Assembly: GCA_026129135.1 (NCBI GenBank) | Contig: JAHCIQ010000002.1 | Span: forward strand, 124,001-188,000 | From: Cyanobacteria bacterium TGS_CYA1 | GTDB taxonomy: Bacteria > Cyanobacteriota > Vampirovibrionia > Obscuribacterales > Obscuribacteraceae | DNA: 64,000 nucleotides | Reading direction: 5' to 3' | Part shown: positions 17,557 to 26,714 of the stretch, piece after piece | Layout of the letters: each line of letters starts with the position of its first letter | Position numbering within the stretch: position 1 is the stretch's first letter | Position numbers and translations under genes: made by a program | The notes under the pieces: generated by a model | What the model saw: only the letters and a program-made list of their open reading frames with translations | Database searches by the model: none | Told to the model about the DNA's origin: nothing

Positions 17557-18403
17557 AACTCTAACCTTATTGGCGAAAAATAGTATCGCCAAGAAAAGTC
17601 TGGGACAGAACTTTCTTATCGATCCCGAAGCTCTTGCCACAATCGTGCAGGCGCTTGATCTTAAGCGCGGCGAGCCGGTTTTGGAAATCGGACCTGGCAT
17701 TGGTTTTCTGACTGAACTTTTAATAGAGTCAGGAGCGCAAGTAACGGCCGTTGAGCTGGACGATAATCTTGTAACCAGACTCAAAAACACTTTTGGTAAA
17801 AAACTGAACGTGGTGCACAAAAATTTTCTCGACTACGATTTGAACGAATATGGTCCAGAAAAATTCAAAGTAGTGGGAAATATTCCCTATCACATAACTA
17901 CTCCAATTTTTACTCATCTATTTGGCGAAGTGGGCGAGCCTCACAGCTGGAGCCATAAAATTACCAGAGTAGCCATGACTATCCAGTACGAAGTCGCCTT
18001 GCGACTGGTGGCACATCCTGGTGAAAAAGATTATTCGCGTCTGACTCTTTTGAGCAATTACTTTACCCATGCAAAACTTGAAAAGAAATTACCTCAAGAT
18101 TCTTTTTTGCCAGCACCAAAAGTACGCTCCGCTATAGTCAGCCTTGATCCATTACCTGTACCACCAATTGAGTGCACTGATTTGAAATTGCTCAGGCACC
18201 TCATACAGCTTGGGTTTGGAAGCCGCAGAAAAATGCTCAAAAACACTCTGCATTCAATCGAGTCGCAAATAGATATAACACTCGATGACTTATTGCGTTC
18301 GTGCGGTATCAGTATTGGTGCCAGAGCCGAGGATTTGCCTTTGAGCAAATTCGCAGCCCTTACCGATGCGGTGGCAAAAGCCAAAGGCGCTTTTAAAAAA
18401 TGA
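17543..18403 (+). CDS. rsmA: 16S rRNA dimethyladenosine transferase RsmA (KsgA)
   Basis: 286 aa. SAM-binding motif I is VLEIGPGIGFLT (about 46-57), motif II VELDDN, and the catalytic NIPY motif lies at 113-116. Upstream is KSLGQNFLID, the family N-terminal signature. The enzyme dimethylates two adjacent adenosines in helix 45 of 16S rRNA late in 30S assembly. It starts inside the end of the CorC-like gene and its stop overlaps the ispE ATG by 4 bp. The rsmA-ispE pairing is common in bacteria. Confidence 0.96.
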   Translation: MQDRETLTLLAKNSIAKKSLGQNFLIDPEALATIVQALDLKRGEPVLEIGPGIGFLTELLIESGAQVTAVELDDNLVTRLKNTFGKKLNVVHKNFLDYDLNEYGPEKFKVVGNIPYHITTPIFTHLFGEVGEPHSWSHKITRVAMTIQYEVALRLVAHPGEKDYSRLTLLSNYFTHAKLEKKLPQDSFLPAPKVRSAIVSLDPLPVPPIECTDLKLLRHLIQLGFGSRRKMLKNTLHSIESQIDITLDDLLRSCGISIGARAEDLPLSKFAALTDAVAKAKGAFKK

Positions 18404-19338
18404 GTTCGGCAGTATCATCCAACACTTTAGCAGCGTCTTGTTATGCAAAACTGAATCTGACATTTTCGATTCTTGGAACTTTGCCTGATGGTTATCACCA
18501 GGTCGATACTCTTTATCAATCTATAAATCTGGAAGACTGTTTGTTTTTTACTTTCAACAAAGAAGACAATAATATTGTTTTCGATCAAGCGAAGAGTAAA
18601 GTACCGCAAGCTTTTCCTTTTAGCCAGGAAAATCTTATTGTCAAAGCAATCAAGCTCTTTTTAGAGAAAATAAACGACAGTATTGGCGTCAATATCGCCA
18701 TCGAAAAAAATATTCCGATGGCTGCTGGACTTGCAGGTGGCAGCGCAGACGCTGCTGGTGCTTTACTTCTATTGAATACTTATTTTCAAAACAGACTTTC
18801 TCAAAGCGAGCTTTCGGCACTTGCGCTAACGATTGGTGCCGATGTTCCCTTTTGTTTGCATGGTGCAAGCATGCGAGGACAAAACAAAGGAGAAGTACTA
18901 ACCTTGGTCCCGCACGAGACAGGTATGTTTTTTCTTGTGGCAAAACCCTCTTGCATTTCGCTTTCTACTCCTTATGTTTTCAATGCATTCGACCAACAAG
19001 CAGATAAAAATATAAAAAGCCCTGATACTGAATTGGCTTGCGAAGCTCTCTCGCACGGAAAAATTAAAAAGTTAGCACCGCTACTTGGAAATGATTTCGA
19101 GTCTGTCGTTTTTAAAATGCATCCAGTGCTCAAACAAGTATGTGACGATATGAAAGACAATGAAGCAATGGCTGCACATTTGACTGGCAGTGGTCCTACT
19201 GTTTATGGCATGTTCGATGATTTCATCAAAACTGAAGTTGCACTTGCAAGTTTGAATGCCAAATTCCCACAATTCGATACCTGGATTTGCAGGTCGGCAA
19301 ATCGGGGAGTGGCTCTCATGGAGCGAATAATAGAGTGA
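18400..19338 (+). CDS. ispE: 4-diphosphocytidyl-2-C-methyl-D-erythritol kinase IspE
   Basis: 312 aa GHMP kinase of the MEP isoprenoid pathway. The ATP-binding motif PMAAGLAGGSADAAG spans 106-120, the N-terminal AKLNL strand and GYHQVDTLYQ are present, and the acidic IGADVPFCL site follows. A C-terminal LTGSGPTVYGMF glycine motif completes the fold. It overlaps rsmA by 4 bp, implying coupled translation. IspD, another enzyme of the pathway, is in this window at 46.5 kb. Confidence 0.95.
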   Translation: MSSAVSSNTLAASCYAKLNLTFSILGTLPDGYHQVDTLYQSINLEDCLFFTFNKEDNNIVFDQAKSKVPQAFPFSQENLIVKAIKLFLEKINDSIGVNIAIEKNIPMAAGLAGGSADAAGALLLLNTYFQNRLSQSELSALALTIGADVPFCLHGASMRGQNKGEVLTLVPHETGMFFLVAKPSCISLSTPYVFNAFDQQADKNIKSPDTELACEALSHGKIKKLAPLLGNDFESVVFKMHPVLKQVCDDMKDNEAMAAHLTGSGPTVYGMFDDFIKTEVALASLNAKFPQFDTWICRSANRGVALMERIIE

Positions 19339-19352
19339 AAGGCGAGCCCAAA

Positions 19353-19994
19353 ATGAAACCTGTCACCAAAGCGGTGGCAGCCAAAATAATGGATTTGTTG
19401 TGCAAAGAATATCCTGATGCTGATTGTGAGCTTGAATATAAAACGCCATTTCAATTACTGACTTCGGTCATTATGTCCGCTCAAACGACCGATGTGCAGG
19501 TAAACAAAGTTACACCAAAGCTCTTTGCTAAGTATCCCACCGCCAAAGCACTTGCCAAAGCTGACCTTGATGACGTCAAAGTGATAATCAAACCCACTGG
19601 TTATTACAATGCCAAGGCTCAAAACATACAAGCGTGCGCCCAGGCATTGATGGCAAATTATGGTGGCGAGGTTCCAACCACACAAGAAGAACTGGTCAAA
19701 CTTCCAGGTGTTGGGGTCAAGACGGCAAATGTGGTGCTTGGTGTCGCGTTTGGTGTGCCAGGCTGGTCGGTTGATACACATGTGCAACGATTGTCGGGAA
19801 GGCTTGGTTTCTCGCAAAACACAGACCCGCTTAAAATAGAGCGCGACTTGCAGAAGCTGTTTCCAAACAAAGACTGGTCCAAGTATTCTATTACGCTAAT
19901 ATGGCATGGCAGACGTCTTTGCTACGCTAAAAAACCGCGTTGTCAGGATTGTCCGGTCGCTTCTTTGTGCCCGTATTTTAAAACTATGCGATAA
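19353..19994 (+). CDS. nth: Endonuclease III (Nth), base-excision DNA glycosylase/AP lyase
   Basis: 213 aa from ATG 19353; an in-frame GTG at 19335, overlapping the ispE end, is a second possible start. The helix-hairpin-helix LPGVGVKTANVV carries the catalytic Lys, and SVDTHVQRL the catalytic Asp. The 4Fe-4S ligands are C-x6-C-x2-C-x5-C near the C-terminus. The enzyme removes oxidised pyrimidines and nicks the abasic site. It follows ispE by 14 bp and is probably in the same transcript. Upstream in-frame sequence lies within ispE and is not conserved-looking. Confidence 0.95.
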   Translation: MKPVTKAVAAKIMDLLCKEYPDADCELEYKTPFQLLTSVIMSAQTTDVQVNKVTPKLFAKYPTAKALAKADLDDVKVIIKPTGYYNAKAQNIQACAQALMANYGGEVPTTQEELVKLPGVGVKTANVVLGVAFGVPGWSVDTHVQRLSGRLGFSQNTDPLKIERDLQKLFPNKDWSKYSITLIWHGRRLCYAKKPRCQDCPVASLCPYFKTMR

Positions 19995-20198
19995 TTTCAA
20001 AGCCCGAGATGCAGTGGCTTGGCAGAATCTCTGTTTAAGTTCCGCGTTTAAGCCTCGTGCAAGTGACTGTTAATCACGTACCCAAAATTGGTTGTCCTGA
20101 GGAGATTCGTTTAAAGCGAGCATGTCCAAGACTTTGCAAGTTAAGACTTCCGTCCTGTCCATGTATCTCCTTGGGAGACCTCTTTAAAAAAGAAAATA

Positions 20199-20960
20199 AT
20201 GAAAGACCTTATAAATTTAGTCGTTTTGATTGTCTTAGTCTATTTGTTCTACAAATGGGTCAGCTTCATTTTTAGATCCTTTTTTCGCAAAGAAATTATT
20301 CTGGAAGACCACAGAGGGCTTCTATATAAAAATGGCAAGTACGAAAAAACTCTCGAACCTGGTGCGCACTGGATTAATCCCAATAGACACACTTTGACCA
20401 GAGTCGATATTCGCCCGCGCGCCATTCAAATTCCAGGACAAGAAATTCTTTGCGCCGACAATGTTGGTATCAAAATCAGTATCACCGGTAGAATTAAAAT
20501 TACTGATCCTCATATGGCGTTTCATTCAGACACAGATTGGTTTTGGACCAGTTATGCTCGTATTCAAGTCGCAGCGCGCGAGGTTGCAGGATCGATGACC
20601 TTAGAGCAATTGCTCACCGAGCGCGACAAGATGTCTCCTCAAATACTTGAGAAAAGCATTCCGTTATGCAAAGAGCTTGGTTCTGAATTGATGGAACTGA
20701 ATATTCGCGACATCATGCTTCCAAACGAGCTCAAACTAGCTTATACACAAGTTCTCAAAGCACGCAAAGAAGGCGAAGCTGCGCTTGAAAAAGCGCGGGG
20801 CGAAAGTGCTGCCTTGCGCAATCTTGCAAACGCTGCCAAAGTAATGGAAGAGAATCCGACCTTGCTTCAATTGCGTGCACTGCATGCGATGCAAGAAGTC
20901 AAAGGTGGCACCATTGTGCTTGGGCTACCTGAAGTGACCAAGACTCAGCCAAAGCAATAG
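20199..20960 (+). CDS. SPFH/Band 7 stomatin-like protein
   Basis: 253 aa. A single N-terminal membrane anchor (about residues 5-25) is followed by an SPFH domain (GLLYKNGKYEKTLEPGAHW, VDIRPRAIQIPGQEILCADN, ITGRIKITDPH). A Glu/Ala/Lys-rich coiled region (KARKEGEAALEKARGESAAL) ends the protein. The family forms oligomers on membranes and is linked to proteolysis and membrane domains. No partner NfeD gene is adjacent. The 204-bp upstream gap holds only an imperfect inverted repeat (GTGA/TCAC near 20064). Confidence 0.9.
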   Translation: MKDLINLVVLIVLVYLFYKWVSFIFRSFFRKEIILEDHRGLLYKNGKYEKTLEPGAHWINPNRHTLTRVDIRPRAIQIPGQEILCADNVGIKISITGRIKITDPHMAFHSDTDWFWTSYARIQVAAREVAGSMTLEQLLTERDKMSPQILEKSIPLCKELGSELMELNIRDIMLPNELKLAYTQVLKARKEGEAALEKARGESAALRNLANAAKVMEENPTLLQLRALHAMQEVKGGTIVLGLPEVTKTQPKQ

Positions 20961-20986
20961 TGTTTATTTCCAGACTATTGTTTTAA
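20955..20986 (+). terminator. Rho-independent terminator of the stomatin-like gene
   Basis: CAATAGT (20955-20961) pairs with ACTATTG (20974-20980) and is followed by TTTTAAG. The stem includes the stop codon and extends into the convergent gene's end. Confidence 0.5.
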
Positions 20987-21560
20987 GTGTTTCTTGAAAG
21001 TCTGGTAAGTAATAGTCGAATAAAGCTGATGTAGGTGCGTGCAGGTAAACTTCTTCGAGTCTGCATAGTTTTTGAGATCTTTTGCTGTCGAAATACACAC
21101 CATAAAAATAATTGTGCACTTCTTCTTTAGGTCCGTGATACCACCCATTAACAGCAAGACAACGTTTGCCTGAGACCATCAAAGTTTCAAGGCTGGCAAG
21201 ATGAAAACGGGGACCGCGAATTCCTTTTTCTGGATTTGATATTTGATTGTTACCAGGTGTACCAATTATGTAATAAAACTCTTGCATGATCTCAACATCT
21301 TTTGGAGTTGGTTTTTCGGTCTCTTCTATTTCGATCAATATTTGGTTTGGTTGGCTCAAATATTGTCTCAAAGTATCTGTATCGGTTGAAGATAATTCGT
21401 TGCCTCGATAAAAGAAAGCAATCTCCACACTTTTGTATTTTGGTGACTCGTATCTGCGCAGATGACTTCTTGCAACTTTTCCGACAGTGTCTTCGCACAA
21501 AGAAAAACCTTCAGGCAAAGTGACATTCTGGATTGCGCCAATTGCTGTTTTCGATTTCAC
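20964..21560 (-). CDS. Unknown 198-aa protein, partner of the 598-aa protein
   Basis: 198 aa; no signal peptide, membrane segment or recognised domain. It has an alternating hydrophobic/charged pattern (SVEIAFFYRGNEL, ILIEIEETEK) and aromatic-rich segments (EFYYIIGTPG, VHNYFYGVYF, FDYYLPDF). Two stretches stand out: CLAVNGWYHGP and LEEVYLHAPTSALFDYY. Its ATG overlaps the stop of the 598-aa gene by 4 bp, so the two are translationally coupled. A dedicated chaperone, inhibitor or immunity-like partner is a guess from arrangement alone. Confidence 0.75.
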   Translation of the reverse strand: MKSKTAIGAIQNVTLPEGFSLCEDTVGKVARSHLRRYESPKYKSVEIAFFYRGNELSSTDTDTLRQYLSQPNQILIEIEETEKPTPKDVEIMQEFYYIIGTPGNNQISNPEKGIRGPRFHLASLETLMVSGKRCLAVNGWYHGPKEEVHNYFYGVYFDSKRSQKLCRLEEVYLHAPTSALFDYYLPDFQETLKTIVWK

Positions 21561-23353
21561 CTAAGTTTCACTCTTGCCATTTCCGAATTCAGAAAAGACG
21601 AAAGAGTAGGTGCATCTACATTCTTATCGCCTTGCCAGGCTTGAAGAGCAAGCTGGTACTGTTTGAAAGCTCGGTCAAAAGCACTCTTAATCAATTCTGT
21701 ATTAGCAAGCTCGATGTCCAATTCTTTTCGTCTGTCTAAAGTAGTCTCGGGTTTGTCTTTCTCTTTACCGAGCTCTTTAACTTTTGCTTCTTGTTCTGCT
21801 CTCAACTGTTCCATGCGCTGACGATAATGATCTGGACTTTCGTTTGCAGTCGGCAGGGTACTCAGTCTGGTTGGGCCATCAATGATATTTTGAGGAGTGC
21901 GAGGTTCGCCAGGTCTGTATACGCTTGGAGGCATCGGACCCCATCTGTTGGAGTCTGTCGCAATTTCCAACTGTGGGTCTGACAAGGTCAAATCTTTGCC
22001 ATCGCCCCAGTGGTTGTCGACTTTTATTTCATTGCCATCCATGCCGATATTGACTGAATGCAACCCATGTCCAGCCATGCGTTCTCCAGGCAGATACGGC
22101 GCATTCACCCGGATTTCGGCTGTTTTCATTCCCGTTCGACTTGTGTAATCGGCAAATTTGGCTTTCAAATCAGCCGCGTTATCGAAAATAGTAAATTGAT
22201 CTCTCATCGAAGGAGGAATTTCATTTATCATGCTTGAGTGAATGAAATTTACTCCGGGAGGAAGATCTAGTCCCCGAGCAAGTTGTGCTTTGGCAACGAG
22301 GGTCATTTGGGGACTGTCATCAACAAACCTTGTAAGTGCACCTTGGTTATTAGCTTCAAATAGACCTTCGCCAGTTTGGCTTCTTGAACCGCCAGTGAAG
22401 TCTCCAGCATTAGCCGCTAAATAAACATATTTCTTTCCATCGATTCTGCCCTGATTGTCTGCAGCCATCTGTCCAAAAAGGGCATCGATTGCCTGACCAG
22501 CCATCCCTCTTGTTTGGTTGCCCGCAGTATCAGTGGGTGGTCTTCTTGATTCATGATCTGGTCTTAGGCTTGCGCTGTGAACTTCTACCTTTTGAGACTG
22601 TCCTGTTTCTGGATTGGTTACATAAGTGAAACCGTTATTTACCACACCAGCCAACTGTTCAGCTAATTTAGCTGGGTCGTTACCCTGCATAACCAATTTT
22701 TGCATTGAACTCAAGGCGCAAGTATTGTGAGCACCTTGATTCACAAACGCTTCCGGGTTCGACATTCTCATTAAAAAGTCTTTGACCAGATTTTTTCGAT
22801 CGGCGTCACTCATTCTATCTAAAGCTTGATTCCCTGCTCCAGCTTTGGTTGGATCTAAAATCGCATCCAATGCCTGGGTCATACGAGCCAATTGTTCTTC
22901 GGGAGTGCCGTTTAATTTATCGCCTTTCTCCGATAGTCTTTTAAGAATGTCCTGCTGATATTTGAGCGCCTGCTCGTCTGTCATTCCTGGTTGGCTTCTT
23001 TTAAAAACCTCCAGTTGTTTTTTAGGATCCAGGTAATCTGAATCGACTGTAGGAGTGCTCTTGTCTCCTTTTAACAGTCGCTCCATTACAGAGCCCGCTT
23101 TCGGGTCTTCGCTGGGTATACGGTTTGTGTCGGTTGTGATGCCTCTTTTATCGGCAGATTCTCTTCTATAAATAGATGAGTCCAGGTTTAAAGTCGATGC
23201 GTCTGCTCGAACTGGAACAGCTTCGGGTTTTAAGGTCGCGACGGTTAGTGGTGTATAGGTTTCTACAACCGGCGCGACAGCCTGATCGTTTTGTGTAGCT
23301 ACAGCTTTGTCGCTTGCAGCAGCTTCTCCACCTGTATCTTGTCCTGTAGTCAC
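21557..23353 (-). CDS. 598-aa protein of unknown function with papain-like Cys/His/Asn arrangement
   Basis: No family recognised. Residues 1-110 are polar and low-complexity; there is no signal peptide. A helical part (110-200) leads to GAHNTCALSS with Cys212. About 220 residues later comes GHGLHSVNIGMDG (His432), and shortly after it VDNHWGDG (Asn447). The order Cys ... His ... Asn, with HSVNI before and NHWG after, resembles the papain-like/C39-type layout, where the last motif is often NxWG. Residues 510-570 form a charged coiled coil. It is translationally coupled to a 198-aa gene and lies 121 bp downstream of a hybrid histidine kinase. A cysteine protease or transpeptidase-like role is inference. 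Confidence 0.7.
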   Translation of the reverse strand: MTTGQDTGGEAAASDKAVATQNDQAVAPVVETYTPLTVATLKPEAVPVRADASTLNLDSSIYRRESADKRGITTDTNRIPSEDPKAGSVMERLLKGDKSTPTVDSDYLDPKKQLEVFKRSQPGMTDEQALKYQQDILKRLSEKGDKLNGTPEEQLARMTQALDAILDPTKAGAGNQALDRMSDADRKNLVKDFLMRMSNPEAFVNQGAHNTCALSSMQKLVMQGNDPAKLAEQLAGVVNNGFTYVTNPETGQSQKVEVHSASLRPDHESRRPPTDTAGNQTRGMAGQAIDALFGQMAADNQGRIDGKKYVYLAANAGDFTGGSRSQTGEGLFEANNQGALTRFVDDSPQMTLVAKAQLARGLDLPPGVNFIHSSMINEIPPSMRDQFTIFDNAADLKAKFADYTSRTGMKTAEIRVNAPYLPGERMAGHGLHSVNIGMDGNEIKVDNHWGDGKDLTLSDPQLEIATDSNRWGPMPPSVYRPGEPRTPQNIIDGPTRLSTLPTANESPDHYRQRMEQLRAEQEAKVKELGKEKDKPETTLDRRKELDIELANTELIKSAFDRAFKQYQLALQAWQGDKNVDAPTLSSFLNSEMARVKLR

Positions 23354-23474
23354 TGGAACCTACTGAATGAATGCATGTAGTAAAGATAAAAACAGATGAG
23401 CATTCGATATTAATATTATTCCCATCTATTGTCAAGCAGGCGCGATTGTTTGAAAATGTAGCGGGCTTTGGTTT

Positions 23475-26400
23475 TCAGGATTTTTTGATTAATCCATTGA
23501 GGGTCGAAACCAGACAACTAAGGAAAGTCTCTTCGCTGGTTTTGGACTTGGTGAAATGGGTCGTCAATCCCAATGAAAGTTTCTTCTTCTCCTCACTGGA
23601 TAAGTCAGTAGCCGTGTAAACAATCAATGGAGTCTTGCTGGCCTTCTCATGGCGCAGAACAGTCACTACTTCGAAGCCATCTGTATGAGGCAGACCAAGA
23701 TCCAGGATAATTAAATCAGGCTCTTCGGCTCTTGCAAGCTCGATTGCTTTCAGACCGTCTAGGGCTTCGAAAACCTGGATGTTTGAGCCAAGCGACAGTA
23801 CGTATTGTTTGATGATTTCTCTGGTTGACTCATCGTCTTCGGCAATGAGCACCCGCGCTGGACCCTGCTTTCGTCCTCGGATTGCCAGATCAATAGCGCT
23901 CAATAACTTGCTTTCTTCAAAAGGCTTGGCAAGCCAGTCTATGAGAAGCGGGTTGCCGTAATGTTTGCGCTCTGAAGCTGATACCACAACTATCGGTGTA
24001 GTAGATGTTTTATCCATATTTTCAAGTAATGAATTGCCGTTACCATCAGGCAATTGAATATCCAAAACAATTACAGAAAATTTGCTTCTTGCAAGAGATT
24101 CTTCAGCTTCAGCTATAGTGGAAACGCGATGAACATTCAAATGATGCGTGTTCAGTGTTTCGGTAATTATCATCGCAACACTGTCGTCGTCTTCTACGAG
24201 CAAGACTTTGTTTCCGTTACTCGATTCTACACATTCGTGATCGGGTTTAACTTCATTTTGTTTGCTTAGCGGTATTTCGAACCAGAAAGTAGAACCTTCG
24301 CCCACTTTTGAATTTACACCAATATGTCCGTCATGCTGTTCTACTATTGATTTGCTTATAGCAAGCCCAAGTCCAGTTCCGCCTTTTTCTCTATGATCGC
24401 TTTGATCTAACTGTTGGAACATTTGAAACAGCTTTTTGAGGTCACTGTCTTTGATACCAGGTCCGTGATCTTGTACTTCGATTCTATAAAAGGCACCGTT
24501 TTTGCGAGCTTTGATTATGACTTCGCTTTCGGGAGGCGAAAATTTCACTGCATTCGATACCAGGTTTGTAAGCACCTGGGTAATTCTGTCTTTGTCGGCA
24601 AACAGAGTTCCGTCTTCCTGAACATCGCTTGTAAGCTTGATACTTGCATCTTGAGCAAAGGAGTTGAGTGTGTTCGTGGTGTTTTCAATTATTTGCGCGG
24701 CGCTGAGTTTTTCCAGTTTCAGTTCGAGTTTGCCTGCTTCGATTTTTCTTATATCCAGAATATCGTTAATAAGGCGCACCAGACGTTCTGATTCTAGTTT
24801 GCCCATTGAAACCAGGCGTAAGGCTTTTGGTGAGAGGTCGCCTGCTTTGCCTCCTTCGAGCAAGCCAAACGCCCCTCGAATACTTGTAAGCGGTGTGCGC
24901 AATTCGTGTGAAACAGTGGAATAAAATTCGCTTACTCGCTTTTCTGCTTCTTTCTTATCGGAAATATCTCTGCCTTCTGGAATAAGCAATACGATGTTGC
25001 CGTCGTCATCTACAATAGGCTTGAGCGAAAAGTCTACATGAAGCAGGACTCCATCGGGGTCTGGATGTGTAGATTCAAAACGGATGAATTTGCCATTAGC
25101 AGCTTCGTGCACACTTTGTTCGACTTTTTCTTGAAGTTCTTTGGAATGCGACCACCAGGGCGTGTCCCAAAAATATTTTCCAATTACACTGGATTTGTCT
25201 GCCTTTATAAAATCGAGCGCTGTTTTATTTGCTTCGAGTATTATGCCCGTGGGCGACAATAGACCAATGAATTCAAAAGTTTCATCGAATATGGCTTTGA
25301 ATTTTCGCTCGCTTGTGTGCAATGCTTGTTCGAATTTCAATCTTTCCAGATACTGACTGATTTGCAGTGCTACTACATTTAGTGTGTGGACCACATCTGG
25401 TTCAAGGTTAGCGACTTTTCTGGTGGTAAAAAATTCCATTACTCCAAGCATTTCACCGGTCAAACTTAGCGGAAATGCTACCCCGCCATGCAAGTTGCAT
25501 TTTCTTGCATGGGGCGCACGGGGAAAATTATTGTCTTCTGTTACGTCTAGAACGAGTGTAGCCAGGCGACTTTGCCAGACTCTGCCAGGCAGTCCCTTAC
25601 CCGATTCGAAACGGAGTTCTTTTGATGCATTTTCAAAATCGGCAAATTGTTCTGATTGCTTCCAGCTGCGCTTAAAAACGAGATCGCCTCTGTCTTTGTC
25701 GGGAATCCATATTTGCGCGATCTGAAAATCGAGTTTGTTTGCCACTTCTTGCAAGGCTTTGGTTAACACTGTGTCTGGTGTGCCAATGCTTGCTAGCGAA
25801 TGATTGACCGAATACAAAATATTTTGGAATTTTTCTTCTTTGTCCTGACGACGCATTAAATAATTAACTACGTACCCAATCAGGACGAAGCCACTAAGAG
25901 CGATACCACCATACCAGAGCAGCCTTTGGTTCATTTCGTTTACTGCTAGTTTTAAAGTGGCAAGGCGCTCAGCTAATAACTTTTCTTCCTCTAGTTTCAT
26001 TTCGCTAACGATATGGCGCAATTGCTCCATGTATATTAGGTCGTTGCTCTTTTTCAATTCATCGAGCGTAGCTGAATCTGGCTTGGTTTTTAACTTGATC
26101 ATTCGATCCAAACTGTCGAATTTAGAATCGAGCACAGGCTTTAGTTTGTTTAGGCGCTCGTGTTGAATCGGATTGTCGCGCGACAGATAAAGAGCTCTGT
26201 TAAAAGCGTCATGAGCTTGTTTTGCCGTTCCCTTGAAATTGAACAGGTAAGTTTTATCATGTGTAAGTAAATGCCCGTACGCGGCACTCTCGGCATCGTT
26301 GGGCGCAGCAATGAGCGAGTCTAATTGTTGCATCACCTCATAAGTGTGCAAAACCCACTGGCGAGCATCATAGAGCTTGTTTGCGTGGTTATAACTGGAG

Positions 26401-26519
26401 ATGCCAGCAATCAGCATCAAACAAAAAAGACACAGCATTCCGACTGTGACGACCGTTTTTATCCGGTCGCGAGTTTTTCGCATGGAAAACGAGTTTACGC
26501 TCTGATCGATTGACTTCAT
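23475..26519 (-). CDS. Hybrid sensor histidine kinase (CHASE3-like, GAF, PAS, HisKA, HATPase, two receivers)
   Basis: 1014 aa. Membrane helices at about 21-43 and 201-220 flank a helical periplasmic sensor resembling CHASE3. A GAF domain (about 235-395) and a PAS domain (about 402-525) follow. HisKA holds the phospho-accepting His538 in STVSHELRTPL. HATPase boxes are N (NLVSNAVKF), G1 (DHGPGIK) and G2 (GGTGLGLA). Receiver 1 carries Asp820 (VLDIQLPDG) and Lys865; receiver 2 carries Asp940 (ILDLGLPHTDG) and Lys991. No output domain is present, so it probably feeds a phosphorelay. No partner response regulator lies next to it. The gene's ATG is immediately preceded by an AT-rich hairpin and lacks a clear Shine-Dalgarno. 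Confidence 0.93.
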   Translation of the reverse strand: MKSIDQSVNSFSMRKTRDRIKTVVTVGMLCLFCLMLIAGISSYNHANKLYDARQWVLHTYEVMQQLDSLIAAPNDAESAAYGHLLTHDKTYLFNFKGTAKQAHDAFNRALYLSRDNPIQHERLNKLKPVLDSKFDSLDRMIKLKTKPDSATLDELKKSNDLIYMEQLRHIVSEMKLEEEKLLAERLATLKLAVNEMNQRLLWYGGIALSGFVLIGYVVNYLMRRQDKEEKFQNILYSVNHSLASIGTPDTVLTKALQEVANKLDFQIAQIWIPDKDRGDLVFKRSWKQSEQFADFENASKELRFESGKGLPGRVWQSRLATLVLDVTEDNNFPRAPHARKCNLHGGVAFPLSLTGEMLGVMEFFTTRKVANLEPDVVHTLNVVALQISQYLERLKFEQALHTSERKFKAIFDETFEFIGLLSPTGIILEANKTALDFIKADKSSVIGKYFWDTPWWSHSKELQEKVEQSVHEAANGKFIRFESTHPDPDGVLLHVDFSLKPIVDDDGNIVLLIPEGRDISDKKEAEKRVSEFYSTVSHELRTPLTSIRGAFGLLEGGKAGDLSPKALRLVSMGKLESERLVRLINDILDIRKIEAGKLELKLEKLSAAQIIENTTNTLNSFAQDASIKLTSDVQEDGTLFADKDRITQVLTNLVSNAVKFSPPESEVIIKARKNGAFYRIEVQDHGPGIKDSDLKKLFQMFQQLDQSDHREKGGTGLGLAISKSIVEQHDGHIGVNSKVGEGSTFWFEIPLSKQNEVKPDHECVESSNGNKVLLVEDDDSVAMIITETLNTHHLNVHRVSTIAEAEESLARSKFSVIVLDIQLPDGNGNSLLENMDKTSTTPIVVVSASERKHYGNPLLIDWLAKPFEESKLLSAIDLAIRGRKQGPARVLIAEDDESTREIIKQYVLSLGSNIQVFEALDGLKAIELARAEEPDLIILDLGLPHTDGFEVVTVLRHEKASKTPLIVYTATDLSSEEKKKLSLGLTTHFTKSKTSEETFLSCLVSTLNGLIKKS

Positions 26520-26523
26520 TGCG

Positions 26524-26549
26524 ATAGAAATAATAGTCTTTATTTCTAT
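26524..26549 (-). promoter_or_regulatory. AT-rich hairpin abutting the hybrid kinase start codon
   Basis: ATAGAAATAA (26524-26533) and TTATTTCTAT (26540-26549) form a perfect 10-bp stem with a 6-nt loop, ending 4 nt before the ATG at 26519. It could occlude initiation, or be a DNA operator. Confidence 0.45.
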
Positions 26550-26661
26550 TATCTTCTATCATGTCGAAAATTGGACAATTAAAAGTGTCAGGATGAAGAC
26601 TATCAGGTCAAGTGCGAAATTTTCAAACCCTGTGGTGTTCCCGCCACATTGCTCGTGTTAC

Positions 26662-26667
26662 TATAAT
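26662..26667 (+). promoter_or_regulatory. TATAAT -10 box before the 257-aa gene
   Basis: A consensus TATAAT with no convincing -35 element. A transcript would begin near 26674, downstream of the TTG at 26670. This favours the ATG at 26715 as the true start. Confidence 0.45.
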
Positions 26668-26714
26668 TTTTGGATAAAACAAAAGGCAACTTTTTCGAAG
26701 GGCTTTCAGGAGTT

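Noticed and set aside
19287-19352. Longer Nth start at 19287
   Set aside because: The extra residues lie within the ispE coding end and are not family-like.
20057-20275. 72-codon plus-strand frame before the stomatin-like gene
   Set aside because: It overlaps the better-supported stomatin-like gene in another frame and has no recognised motif.
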